44,981 bases of DNA from Acinetobacter pragensis (GCF_001605895.1 NZ_LUAW01000028.1:59-45039); one strand, 5' to 3'; counted from the stretch's first letter, positions 9,334-18,021 are shown. Numbers and translations are program-made. The notes: generated from the sequence alone by a model not told the origin.

Positions 9334-9698
9334 TATGGCTCATCCTCGCGCGGATCAAATTGCGGTATTTCCTCTTTAGCATCGACGTGATCTGTTCCTG
9401 ATTCAAAACGGCTGCGCAATGCCAGCTGTACAATGAAGGCTGTTGTGGCAAATCCAATGACAATGGCGGTCAGCACCAGCGCCTGCGGCAATGGGTCGGT
9501 GGATTTGGCGGTTTCAGTCAATACAGCAGGGGCATTGATTTGAATGCGTCCCATGGCAAATAGAAATAGGTTGACGGCATAGCCGATCATGGCCAAGCCA
9601 AGCACCACCGGAAAAGTACGCGCCCGCAGGATTAAATAAATGCCTGTCGCGGTCAGTAAGCCAATCGCAGTAGTCAATAAAAATTCTAAACTGATCAT
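9333..9698 (-). CDS. mrpC: Mrp-type Na+/H+ antiporter subunit C
   Basis: NuoK-like subunit of 121 residues with three predicted membrane helices (about 5-24, 30-52, 72-96). The conserved segments GLAMIGYAVNLFLFAMGR (about 34-51) and DPLPQALVLTAIVIGFA (about 67-83) identify MnhC/MrpC. An acidic tail ends the protein. AAAGGA lies ahead of the ATG, four bases after the mrpA stop. Confidence 0.96.
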   Translation of the reverse strand: MISLEFLLTTAIGLLTATGIYLILRARTFPVVLGLAMIGYAVNLFLFAMGRIQINAPAVLTETAKSTDPLPQALVLTAIVIGFATTAFIVQLALRSRFESGTDHVDAKEEIPQFDPREDEP

Positions 9699-9702
9699 GT
9701 GC

Positions 9703-12540
9703 TTATCCTTTAGGTACTGGACCAGACATGCTGGAATTTCGGGAATCGCTCAGCACGGAAATCATCAGCATGGTTGCGCCGACAACAGTGACATATACCC
9801 CGACATCAAATAAGGCCGCGCTGGCTAAATGCATCTCGCCGATTATTGGCGGATGAACATAAATGTGCGCGCTGGTGAGGAATGGACGTCCCCAGAGCCA
9901 CGCGCCAAGGCCAGTGAAACCGGCAACCACGAGGCCAATGCCGATCCAGATTTCATACAGGCGTCCGGATTTGGCATGGAGCAGGCGTTCAGCCTGATCC
10001 TGACCGAGGGCAATATATTGAATGACCAGCGCCAAAGAGGTGATCAGCCCTGCAATAAATCCGCCGCCGGGCAAATTGTGCCCGCGCAGGAAAATATACA
10101 GGCTGACGACCAAGGCCAGCGGCAGTATCCATGACGCCGTGATGCGGAACATCAGCGGTGAAGGATTAAAACGGTAGGTCAGCCCTTGAGTAATTGTGGT
10201 GCCGTGGGCCCGCATGCCATCCATCAGGCATAGGGCGCCAATCGCGGCGATCCCCAAGACCGTGATTTCACCGAAGGTATCGAATCCACGGAAATCAACC
10301 AAAATGACATTCACAACATTGGTGCCGCCGCCCAGCGGAATAGACTGCTGCATGAAAAACCATGAAATTGAATTATGGTCGCGCGTCAGGATCAGCCAGG
10401 TAATCCAGGCAATGCCGGCACCCCCGCCAATTGCGATAAGGGCATCGCGCCAGCGCCTGGAAACACTGGATTCATAAGGCGTTAATTGAGGAAGTAAAGA
10501 CAGGCTCATCAGCAGCAGCACTGTGGTGACGACATCCACCGTAATTTGCGTTAAGGCCAAGTCTGGCGCAGAGAAGCAAATAAACACCATGGTCACCACT
10601 AAGCCTACAGCACCGCTGATGAGAACCGCTTTAATGCGTTCATGATGGAACCACAGCATCATCCAGCAGGCAGAGAACAGCAGCATCCACAAAACAATCG
10701 CGATGGCTGGCGCATGGGTCAGTTCACGGGTGCCTGTGCTAATGCCTTGTGAGGTAAGCGGCACGGCAACAACGGCAATGCTGAACAGGACAATCCACAT
10801 CAAGTAGCTTTGCAGTGATCCGTTTTCTGTTGCCCGCTTAAATTTGCGTGAATTCAGCAAAAGATGCTTTAAAAACAGGTCAAACAGAATTCTGCCCTGA
10901 AACTTGCCCAGCGCTGGATCGAGGTCAATTGAGCGGATGCGTCCGCCTTTGGCCAGCAAGAAGTAGAAAATGACGCCGCCGAATAGCGCGATCAGGCTCA
11001 TAGCTAGCGGAACATTGAAGCCATGCCAGAGCGTGATATGCGCGCCTTCAAAGGCAAAATTCTGGGTGCTGGCCTGTGCTGTGCTATTCACGATTTGCTC
11101 TATCAGAAGGGCAGGGAGCAGGCCGACTAAAATACAGAGAACAGCTAAAAGCGTTGCAGGCGCGCGCATGCCGAATGGCGGTTCATGCGCATTTTTATTG
11201 GGGACATCCTTGCCGACCGGGCCGTCAAAAAAGACCCCATGCACCAGCCGGATAGAGTAGGCTACGGCAAAGATCCCGGCCAGCGTTGCAGTAATTGCGG
11301 AGCCAATCAAAATCGGGCCGGACAGTTCGCGTAGCAGCTCTGTAAAGAACATCTCTTTAGAAAGGAAACCGTTGGTCAACGGGACGCCGGCCATTGAGGC
11401 TGCGGTAATCATTGTCAAAGTTGCGGTAAAGGGCAGCAGCTGCCATAAACCGCTGAGCTTGCGCAGGTCGCGTGTGCCGGATTCATGGTCGATGATGCCG
11501 GCGATCATGAACAGGGCCGCTTTGAATGTCGCGTGATTAATGATGTGGAAAATGGCTGCTGCCACGGCCAGCGGTGAACCAATACCCAGCAGGCAGACAA
11601 TCAGGCCCAAATGGCTGATGGTCGAGTAGGCCAATAAGCCTTTTAAATCTTCTTTAAAAATAGCAAAGAATGCGGCCATGCATAAAGTAAACAGGCCGAC
11701 AAAAGTCACAATATTATGATAGAGCGCTGCGCCGGCAAAAATCGGCAGCAAGCGCGCCAGCAGGAAAATGCCGGCTTTGACCATGGTTGCAGAGTGCAGA
11801 TATGCAGAGACCGGTGTGGGTGCGGCCATGGCATTCGGCAGCCAGAAGTGAAACGGGAACTGCGCGCTTTTGGTAAATGCGCCCAGCAAGGTCAGCAGCA
11901 GAATCGGCACAAATAAAGCATGGTTTTGAATGAGTTCCCGCATACCGAGAATCTGGTCAATTTGATAAGTGCCTGTCACCTGACCCAGTAAAATAAAGGC
12001 CCCCAGCATGCACAGCCCGCCCATGCCGGTAATGGTGAGTGCCATGCGTGAACCGCGCTGAGCGGCTTCGTAATTGCTCCAGTAACCTACCAGCAGGAAA
12101 GATGAGATACTGGTCAGTTCCCAAAACACCAGCAGTAAAATCAAGTTATTGGACAGTGAAATGCCCAGCATGGCGGCCATGAATAGCATGAGCATCATAT
12201 ACAGCTTGCTGAGGGAGTTTTTAGGGCTGAGGTAATAATAAGCGTAGATATAAATAAGTGTGCCGATGCCGGTGATCAGCAGGGAGAACAGCAGGCCCAG
12301 TGAATCTAAACGGAAGCTGATATCCAGGCCCAGCTGGGGAAGCCATGGCCAGGTTTGAATGAGCACTTGGCCGTTAAAGACCTCTTTTGCTTGAGTCAGG
12401 AGCAGGACTAAGCTGCTGATGCTGACTCCGATAGCCCCTAAGGCGGTTGCTCCACGTGAGAACTGCTTGAGCCAGGCAGTCAGGAATGTGCCCAGCACTA
12501 GCGGTAACAATATAATAATCGGCAGCACACTCGTATCCAT
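9703..12540 (-). CDS. mrpA: Mrp-type Na+/H+ antiporter, fused subunits A and B
   Basis: NuoL-like antiporter subunit fused to subunit B, as in the six-gene (group 2) Mrp operons of proteobacteria. The NuoL-like core carries LLLVFWELTSISSFLLVGYW, with the conserved helix-5 glutamate, and a lysine helix around LLGAFTKSAQFPFHFWLP. The last roughly 300 residues contain the MrpB part (DFRGFDTFGEITVLGIAAIG and LRGHNLPGGGFIAGLI). I chose the ATG at 12540 (protein starting MDTSVLPI); an in-frame GTG at 12561 would add seven residues. Neither start has a clear ribosome-binding site. First gene of mrpACDEFG. Confidence 0.94.
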   Translation of the reverse strand: MDTSVLPIIILLPLVLGTFLTAWLKQFSRGATALGAIGVSISSLVLLLTQAKEVFNGQVLIQTWPWLPQLGLDISFRLDSLGLLFSLLITGIGTLIYIYAYYYLSPKNSLSKLYMMLMLFMAAMLGISLSNNLILLLVFWELTSISSFLLVGYWSNYEAAQRGSRMALTITGMGGLCMLGAFILLGQVTGTYQIDQILGMRELIQNHALFVPILLLTLLGAFTKSAQFPFHFWLPNAMAAPTPVSAYLHSATMVKAGIFLLARLLPIFAGAALYHNIVTFVGLFTLCMAAFFAIFKEDLKGLLAYSTISHLGLIVCLLGIGSPLAVAAAIFHIINHATFKAALFMIAGIIDHESGTRDLRKLSGLWQLLPFTATLTMITAASMAGVPLTNGFLSKEMFFTELLRELSGPILIGSAITATLAGIFAVAYSIRLVHGVFFDGPVGKDVPNKNAHEPPFGMRAPATLLAVLCILVGLLPALLIEQIVNSTAQASTQNFAFEGAHITLWHGFNVPLAMSLIALFGGVIFYFLLAKGGRIRSIDLDPALGKFQGRILFDLFLKHLLLNSRKFKRATENGSLQSYLMWIVLFSIAVVAVPLTSQGISTGTRELTHAPAIAIVLWMLLFSACWMMLWFHHERIKAVLISGAVGLVVTMVFICFSAPDLALTQITVDVVTTVLLLMSLSLLPQLTPYESSVSRRWRDALIAIGGGAGIAWITWLILTRDHNSISWFFMQQSIPLGGGTNVVNVILVDFRGFDTFGEITVLGIAAIGALCLMDGMRAHGTTITQGLTYRFNPSPLMFRITASWILPLALVVSLYIFLRGHNLPGGGFIAGLITSLALVIQYIALGQDQAERLLHAKSGRLYEIWIGIGLVVAGFTGLGAWLWGRPFLTSAHIYVHPPIIGEMHLASAALFDVGVYVTVVGATMLMISVLSDSRNSSMSGPVPKG

Positions 12541-12776
12541 TGTCGTGATTAGGTTACGCACCTAGAGTGAATCTTTATCTTTCAAGAACTGCAGGACCGC
12601 AAGGAGCCATCCAAAATGTTCAATCTTGAAAGCCAATGTGTTCAAAATAAAAAAGCAGCTGTATTGCGCAGCCTGTAAGCGATTGCAAATTCCGATTTTA
12701 TAATGAAATTCGCAAATAAAACCGATCATATTACAGGCTGGGCTCAACATCAATCTTTTTTGCATATCTATTGGGC

Positions 12777-12782
12777 ATTATA
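12777..12782 (-). promoter_or_regulatory. Candidate -10 element for the mrp operon
   Basis: A perfect TATAAT on the minus strand, about 237 bases before the chosen mrpA start. The -35 region at standard spacing (CCCACC) does not match consensus, so the promoter would be weak or activator-dependent. The long leader between it and mrpA has no clear gene. Confidence 0.35.
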
Positions 12783-12826
12783 CGCCGACCAAATTTATTG
12801 GTGGGGTTATGCGCTAAACAGTCAAT

Positions 12827-12867
12827 TTCAATTCATTAGTCCGTTTATGCCATGCTGATGAATTGAA
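12827..12867. repeat. Inverted repeat between the ATPase gene and mrp operon
   Basis: TTCAATTCAT (12827-12836) and ATGAATTGAA (12858-12867) are perfect ten-base arms around a 21-base loop, 27 bases beyond the stop of the upstream ATPase gene. There is no T-run, so it may be a factor-assisted 3' end or an operator for the mrp promoter. The rest of the 12541-12893 gap shows nothing I recognise. Confidence 0.5.
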
Positions 12868-12893
12868 CTTCTTTTAATGCTCAAAACGGCTAT

Positions 12894-14333
12894 TTAAAGC
12901 AGCGGATTATGGCTTAAACGCGGATCATTGCCCTGCAGCAAATGAATCAGTTCTTGCTGCTGTTCTGCACTGAGCTGTTCCTGAATTTGCAGCAGCAGGG
13001 TTTCGGCGGTCGCAGCATCCTCTGCCGGTTCCTGCAAGGATGCTGCTGGAGAATCATTGTCCGCTAAAGGCAGATCGCCATCTGTGTGCAGCTGCGCATA
13101 AATTTCTTCAAACTGCTGCTGCATGAGACTGGACTGAATAGGCATCAGCTGCTTATTTTCAAGCTTCAGGCACTGAAAGTCCGAAGCTTGCTCCAGCAGT
13201 TCTGGGCGGTTGCCTGCGGCGATGATTTGCAGGCGCGGAAATGCTTGGTGCAGCCGAGGCAAAATCACTTGGGTCATGTTTTGATCCAGCTGATGATCGA
13301 TAGCGTCAATCAGCAGAATGCCGTCGCCCTCCTCACAAGGATAGAGGCTTGCTGGATTAAGCAGGCACAGGCGGCGCACAATGTCGCCAATTAATGCTGT
13401 TAAATTGCGGATGCTGTTGGACAGCTGCTGGAACTGCATGGTCTGGCCCTGATAAGTCACCATCAGCTGCAATTTAGGATGATATTGCAGATAGATATTG
13501 CTGAATTCAGGCAAAATGACGGCTAAGGCGCGTCTGAGTGATTTTAAAGCGGGCGCGTGAATTTCTGCATGGGCGTGGGCAATCCGGCTGACCAAAAAGT
13601 CATTCGTTTTGCTGTCTGAGGCCAAGCTTGAGTTATTTTTATTCAGGATATCTTGAACCATCTGGGCGCTTTGCGCATTTTCGATATCGCAGATTTCCCG
13701 GAACCATTCAAAAAAACGGCTGAAGGTGGTAAATGGAATAGCCGAAATTTCATAGGCATAGGCAGGCTGAAAAATAGCAGGATTGTTTTTATTCAGCAAA
13801 TTGACTTCATTGACAAAACGTTCAGCTGGGTAATAGGCAATCAAGGGCAGGCCCAGCAGCGGATCATCTTTGAGCGTGCGCTGATAGCGGGCCGCCAATT
13901 CTTCCAGCTGCTGCGTTTCCGCCTTGCTGATGCCGATGCCTTGGCTGTTCAGGGTTTTATACAGCTGCCAAGCACAGTAAAAATGCGGATCAGGCGATTG
14001 TTCGCTCGATGGGAGGCTTTGACTCTCTTCGGGTTCTGCGCTGCTGCTGGACAGCTGTCCGAATTCGGATGGATAGCTGATCTGCACATCAATTTTAGAT
14101 TGCAGGCGGTTCAGCATAATATCCTGATCCAGCATCACCACACCGGCAGTGCGCAGGTCTTTATAGCGGGCTGCAAACCAAGTCAGCGCCTGATAGGTGA
14201 AGCGTAAAATGGTGGTTTTTCCGCTGCTTTGGTCGCCTAGAATTAAAGTGACGGGATGCTGCTGCCCCTTGAACTCGGCATGAATATTATGAAAGTGAAG
14301 GGTATGCTTAAGCTGGATCGATTCAATTTTCAT
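12894..14333 (-). CDS. ABC/SMC-like AAA ATPase with degenerate hydrolysis motifs
   Basis: A 479-residue soluble protein of the RecF/SMC-like ATPase group that includes OLD and PtuA-type defence ATPases. The N-terminal strand-turn and Walker A (GDQSSGKTT, 33-41) are intact. Where relatives have an LSDG-type ABC signature this protein has LSNSI (304-308). The Walker B region reads ILLIDAID (339-346), with alanine at the position of the catalytic glutamate. The expected switch histidine is replaced within IAAGNRPEL (371-379). No TOPRIM or nuclease motif is visible; the C-terminal 70 residues are acidic and Gln-rich. It starts 32 bp after an SF1 helicase gene, so the two are probably co-transcribed. 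Function unknown; nucleotide binding without normal hydrolysis is an inference. Confidence 0.8.
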   Translation of the reverse strand: MKIESIQLKHTLHFHNIHAEFKGQQHPVTLILGDQSSGKTTILRFTYQALTWFAARYKDLRTAGVVMLDQDIMLNRLQSKIDVQISYPSEFGQLSSSSAEPEESQSLPSSEQSPDPHFYCAWQLYKTLNSQGIGISKAETQQLEELAARYQRTLKDDPLLGLPLIAYYPAERFVNEVNLLNKNNPAIFQPAYAYEISAIPFTTFSRFFEWFREICDIENAQSAQMVQDILNKNNSSLASDSKTNDFLVSRIAHAHAEIHAPALKSLRRALAVILPEFSNIYLQYHPKLQLMVTYQGQTMQFQQLSNSIRNLTALIGDIVRRLCLLNPASLYPCEEGDGILLIDAIDHQLDQNMTQVILPRLHQAFPRLQIIAAGNRPELLEQASDFQCLKLENKQLMPIQSSLMQQQFEEIYAQLHTDGDLPLADNDSPAASLQEPAEDAATAETLLLQIQEQLSAEQQQELIHLLQGNDPRLSHNPLL

Positions 14334-14365
14334 AACACACCTTCAGCTGAGGAAAGATTTTTTAT

Positions 14366-15868
14366 TTAGCTCACTGCCCGACGCAAAGACTGCGGCATTT
14401 CCCGCTTGAGCCGCTGCATCAGATCATAAATATGGTGAATGTTTAAACTTACTTTAGCACGTGTGCAGGCCACGTAAAGCAGCCGTAACTCTTCGTCACT
14501 AATTTTATAGTCTTTCTCATTCAGCCTGAATTGGTAATCATCTTCGATATGCACGCGGTTCCATTCCAAGCCTTTGGCTTTGTGCGCAGTAGAGATGATG
14601 TAGTCGGCTTGTCCAATCGGGGTGATTTTGGCCAGCGCGCGCTTGAGCGGGTCTGTTCCGTGATCATCGACCAGTTTGACCAAAGGCTTAATGTCGCTGC
14701 CGTCATTGGTCTCGCAGTATTCATGCACATCATGCCATGAGTTGAACCAGGCTAATTCAGGGACATCCACCACACGCTTGCCTTGTTTCAGCATAGAGGC
14801 GGCATCGACAAAACGGTTAAGTTTGGCATGATCGGCCTGCAGGCTGACTTTTTCGCCCTGAACCAACCCGGCCAAAAGCAGTTCCATCGCGCGGGCATTG
14901 GTGCGGCATAAAATCGCATCACGCTGTTTGGTGTGCGGTTTATTGACCACTTTCGAATTCAGCAGTGAATTGCCTAAGAGCGGCACCGTCTCATTTAAGG
15001 CGCCCAAAATAGCATTGGCATTCAAGGCGATTTCTTCACCAAAACGGAATGAAGTTGTCAGGCGGGACTCAGGCAAAGGCAGCTGCTGCATGGCATTGAC
15101 TGCGCCGCGCCAAGCATAAATCTGCTGATGCGCATCGCCGACGTAAATGACTTGCGTACTGCGCTGCTTCAGCAAGATGCCGAGCATGAGCGGATCGGCA
15201 TCCTGCGCTTCATCAAACAGCACATAATCAGCGGGAATATTCGGTTCGGACAGCGCCCAAAGTTTCAGATAAATATCATGGCTGATGCCTGCCTGATGGT
15301 GCGGGTCGATTGATTCCAGCCAGCGCCGCTCTATTGCAGGATAAAGATGCTTTTGCAAGGCATCGATATCATCAGGATGCAGCCAGCTGGGCGCCTGCAA
15401 ATGGCGCGGGGCAGGATATTGCGAATTGGTGGAGCAGAAATAGCTGACGGCATTGGCCACTAAGCTGGCCAAGCGGGATGGCATCAGCACATATTGCTCA
15501 TAGCGCCCGCCCATCATGCGGCGCAGGGTAATCGGTGTTAAACGGTACTCTTTGGCCATGAAGCTGGGGCTTAAGCGCGGCAGCCGCAGCTTGTCAGTGA
15601 CTCCACGTGGAACGCTTCGGAAAGCTAAAGAGTGAAAAGTGCGGCAGTCGACATTGCCGTGGAATTTCTGCTGCGCTTCTGTGGCAATGGCTTTGTTGAA
15701 GGCCAGATACATGCCGCGGCGCTGCGGCATGGCATCACTGATCATTTGCAGCGTGGTGGTTTTACCTGTGCCGGCATAGGCAATCACTTTAAATGATTTT
15801 CCCAGACGCGCGTTGTCTATGGCAGTGGCCTGCTCATAGGTGGCGCTGGGTTTTTTTTGATCAGTCAA
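14366..15868 (-). CDS. UvrD/Rep-family (SF1A) DNA helicase, Fbh1-like
   Basis: A 500-residue superfamily 1 helicase. In order: a Q-motif-like glutamine (TYEQATAID, 10-18), motif I AYAGTGKTT (30-38), motif Ia with FNKA (57-60) and FHSLAF (78-83), motif II DEAQD (219-223), motif III GDAHQQIYAWRGA (244-256), a motif IV-like TTSFRFG (271-277), motif V STAHKAKGLEW (426-436) and motif VI LLYVACTRAK (463-472). It is much shorter than UvrD or Rep, lacks an evident nuclease domain, and is closest in outline to small Fbh1-like helicases. The start is TTG at 15868, because the Q-motif is only about 13 residues in and no ATG exists in frame. It lies 14 bp after hisIE and ahead of the degenerate ATPase gene. 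Its role is unknown; repair or defence are possibilities. Confidence 0.88.
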   Translation of the reverse strand: MTDQKKPSATYEQATAIDNARLGKSFKVIAYAGTGKTTTLQMISDAMPQRRGMYLAFNKAIATEAQQKFHGNVDCRTFHSLAFRSVPRGVTDKLRLPRLSPSFMAKEYRLTPITLRRMMGGRYEQYVLMPSRLASLVANAVSYFCSTNSQYPAPRHLQAPSWLHPDDIDALQKHLYPAIERRWLESIDPHHQAGISHDIYLKLWALSEPNIPADYVLFDEAQDADPLMLGILLKQRSTQVIYVGDAHQQIYAWRGAVNAMQQLPLPESRLTTSFRFGEEIALNANAILGALNETVPLLGNSLLNSKVVNKPHTKQRDAILCRTNARAMELLLAGLVQGEKVSLQADHAKLNRFVDAASMLKQGKRVVDVPELAWFNSWHDVHEYCETNDGSDIKPLVKLVDDHGTDPLKRALAKITPIGQADYIISTAHKAKGLEWNRVHIEDDYQFRLNEKDYKISDEELRLLYVACTRAKVSLNIHHIYDLMQRLKREMPQSLRRAVS

Positions 15869-15882
15869 AGCAGGATGTCCAT
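15865..15882 (-). other. Five-codon mini-ORF linking hisIE to the helicase gene
   Basis: The hisIE stop (TGA) is followed immediately by ATG, which opens a five-codon frame (MDILL). Its TGA stop overlaps the TTG start of the helicase gene by two bases. This arrangement could allow ribosomes leaving hisIE to restart twice. It could also be the remnant of an original ATG start disrupted by a one-base change. No ribosome-binding site is visible for the helicase. Confidence 0.45.
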
Positions 15883-16665
15883 TCAGTGAGCGCGGCTGGC
15901 TTTTTCAGCTAAACCTGACAATCCTTGGCGGCGCGCCAATTCATTCAGCACCAGCTGCGGATCGAGGTCAAAATAACCCAGCATTACAATGTTATGGAAC
16001 CAAAGGTCTGCGACTTCATAAATTAAATCATTCTTATTGTCTTCATTGGCTTCAGCTTTAAAGTCTTTAGCGGCAATAATGGTTTCAACGCTTTCTTCGC
16101 CGATTTTTTCAAGAATTTTATTCAGGCCTTTGCTGTACAGCTTTGCCACATAAGACGAGTCCGGATCAGCCGCTTTACGCTCAGCCATCATCTGGCCGAG
16201 GTAGTCTAAAACTTCGACCTGTTCCGACTGCGCATTTGATGCATTCATGGCAAGGGTGTGCGGATTTTCAGATTTTTCAGCGTAAATTTGGCTAGGGTCT
16301 TTCAGCTGCGCATCGACAATTTCCCAGCCGTTTGCGGTGAGTTTGCGGTAGAAGCAAGATTCGCGGCCGGTATGGCAGGCAATGCCGCCATGCTGTTCAA
16401 TCTGCAGCACAATGACATCGGCATCGCAGTCCAAACGGATTTCATGCACGGTTTGGAAATGGCCGGATTCTTCGCCTTTGTGCCACAGTTTTTGGCGCGA
16501 ACGTGAAAAATAAACGGCCTGATTTTTTTCTGCTGTCAGCGCTAACGCTTCACGGTTCATCCACGCCACCATCAAAATACGGCCAGTTTGATGATGCTGT
16601 GCAATAGCAGGCGCTAAGCCTTGTTCGTTAAATTTTACTTCATCGAGCCATTGCAGATTGTTCAT
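15883..16665 (-). CDS. hisI: Bifunctional phosphoribosyl-AMP cyclohydrolase / phosphoribosyl-ATP diphosphatase
   Basis: Catalyses steps 2 and 3 of histidine synthesis (HisIE). The HisI half (about 1-120) shows the metal-binding DCDAD (about 79-83) and [16 protein letters not shown] (about 92-107), with zinc cysteines. The HisE half (about 150-245) shows KIGEESVE (about 187-194) and [19 protein letters not shown] (about 206-224). The chosen ATG (protein [10 protein letters not shown]) is preceded by GGTGAA; a TTG five codons upstream is possible but less likely. It is separate from any other his gene and heads a tight run with the helicase and ATPase genes. Confidence 0.96.
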   Translation of the reverse strand: MNNLQWLDEVKFNEQGLAPAIAQHHQTGRILMVAWMNREALALTAEKNQAVYFSRSRQKLWHKGEESGHFQTVHEIRLDCDADVIVLQIEQHGGIACHTGRESCFYRKLTANGWEIVDAQLKDPSQIYAEKSENPHTLAMNASNAQSEQVEVLDYLGQMMAERKAADPDSSYVAKLYSKGLNKILEKIGEESVETIIAAKDFKAEANEDNKNDLIYEVADLWFHNIVMLGYFDLDPQLVLNELARRQGLSGLAEKASRAH

Positions 16666-16820
16666 GTGGATTTCACCCAAATTCTGTTCAAATAAATAAA
16701 TTGCAGTTCTAGCTGCAGGGCATAGTGTACGGCATCAAAGCTGAATAGAGGAACTAAAACTTAAGCAATTTTTGAAAGGCCGCTGCTGCCCGTCGGTTTG
16801 CATTGTTTTATCGGCGGCCA

Positions 16821-16851
16821 AATAAAAAATAAGCCCTGAATTGGGCTTATT
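16821..16851 (-). terminator. Terminator of acr1
   Basis: On the minus strand, AATAAGCCC and GGGCTTATT form a nine-pair stem around a six-base loop, followed by TTTTATTT. It lies 26 bases after the acr1 stop and isolates acr1 from hisIE. Confidence 0.88.
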
Positions 16852-16876
16852 GAAAAGAAACCTAATTAAAAAAGTA

Positions 16877-17764
16877 TTACCAGTGTTCACCTGGGAATAA
16901 GCGCGCATATGCTTTTTGCACAAAATTCAATTTTTCCTGCTTGCCGACAGACGCTGACGAGCTTGGGAATAGATTGTAGCCGATGGACATGAGCTTATTG
17001 TTGATGTCCGGCGCAATAGAATAGGTAATTGAGGCTAAGCGGCCTAAGTTGGTCGCTACTTTTTTAGGGCGTTTTACAATAGCATAGGCAATTAAGTCTG
17101 AGGCCTGTTCTGGAGAAAGGGTCGGCACATATTTATAGATTTTGGTTGGTGCAATCATCGGCGTGCGCACCAGCGGCATATAAATAGAGGTAATCGCAAT
17201 CTTATGCGAATGCACTTCGGCAGATAAGCATCGGCTGAAAGCATCTAGGGCGGCTTTAGATGCAACATACGCAGAGAAGCGGGTTGCATTGGCTAAAACG
17301 CCAATCGAGCTGATATTGATGATATGGCCGTCGCGGCGGATCATCATTTGCGGCAGGATATTCATGACTAAACGGATTGCGCCAAAATAATTCAGCTGCA
17401 TGGTGCGTTCAAAATCATGGAAGCGGTCTGTCGATTCGTGTACGGCGCGGCGGATTGAGCGGCCTGCATTATTGATCAGAATGTCAATATGGTCGACTGA
17501 CGCTAAAATCTGTTTTGACACTTCATCAATAGAGTCCATATCGTTTAAATCACACGGGAATACAGAGGCTTGGCCGCCTTTAGCTTCAATTTCAGCTTTA
17601 ACTTCGTCGAGTGTTTCTTTGGTGCGGGCTACCAGCAGCACATGCGCGCCGGCGTCAGCTAAGCGGTGGGCGGCAGTTAAGCCAATACCGCTGGAAGCAC
17701 CTGTAATTAATACGGTTTTTCCATTAACTTTTTCTTGAAAGAGTTTTTCTAATCTTTGTTTCAC
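16877..17764 (-). CDS. acr1: Fatty acyl-CoA reductase Acr1 (short-chain dehydrogenase family)
   Basis: The 295-residue protein closely resembles, as I recall it, Acr1 of Acinetobacter baylyi, including the N-terminal layout, the stretch NNAGRSIRRAVHES (98-111) and the ending LFPGEHW. Acr1 reduces long-chain acyl-CoA to fatty aldehyde with NADPH, feeding wax ester synthesis. SDR motifs: cofactor-binding TGASSGIG (21-28), a basic residue after the second strand (ARTKE, 46-50), NNAG (98-101), catalytic Ser near 152 and YVASK (Y166, K170). Monocistronic with its own terminator; the wax ester synthase gene is not in this window. Confidence 0.92.
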   Translation of the reverse strand: MKQRLEKLFQEKVNGKTVLITGASSGIGLTAAHRLADAGAHVLLVARTKETLDEVKAEIEAKGGQASVFPCDLNDMDSIDEVSKQILASVDHIDILINNAGRSIRRAVHESTDRFHDFERTMQLNYFGAIRLVMNILPQMMIRRDGHIINISSIGVLANATRFSAYVASKAALDAFSRCLSAEVHSHKIAITSIYMPLVRTPMIAPTKIYKYVPTLSPEQASDLIAYAIVKRPKKVATNLGRLASITYSIAPDINNKLMSIGYNLFPSSSASVGKQEKLNFVQKAYARLFPGEHW

Positions 17765-17825
17765 GTTTAGTTCCCTGTTCTGAATAAAGGTGATTCAGTG
17801 CATTTGTTTTTATTGCTTAACCCTG

Positions 17826-17850
17826 CTGCTGTTCATTTGAAATGCAGCAG
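17826..17850. repeat. Imperfect palindrome upstream of acr1
   Basis: CTGCTG (17826-17831) and CAGCAG (17845-17850) flank the inner palindrome CATTTGAAATG (17834-17844), with two unpaired T on one side. It lies 62-86 bases before the acr1 start and could be an operator or a 5'-leader hairpin. The rest of the 17765-18021 gap is A/T-rich, with no gene and no promoter I can place well. Confidence 0.4.
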
Positions 17851-18021
17851 TGATCCGTGCGGTTATGATAGCGTATTTGATCTGAAAATCTATAAATTAA
17901 CTTATTGAATTTAAAAATAAATTTAGAGTAAAAGCTCTAAAGCGGGTTTATCCTTTACTCAATTTTTACCACGAATAAAAAATAAAGCAAGAGAATGCTT
18001 AAGAAAAAAATAAGCATAAAA

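Noticed and set aside
12562..12765. 67-codon minus-strand frame directly before mrpA
   Set aside because: No ribosome-binding site, no recognisable sequence, and it covers the expected leader region; most likely chance.
12894..15868. Calling the ATPase/helicase pair a Gabija system
   Set aside because: GajA needs a TOPRIM nuclease domain after the ATPase; none is visible, the ATPase is shorter, and its hydrolysis motifs are degenerate.
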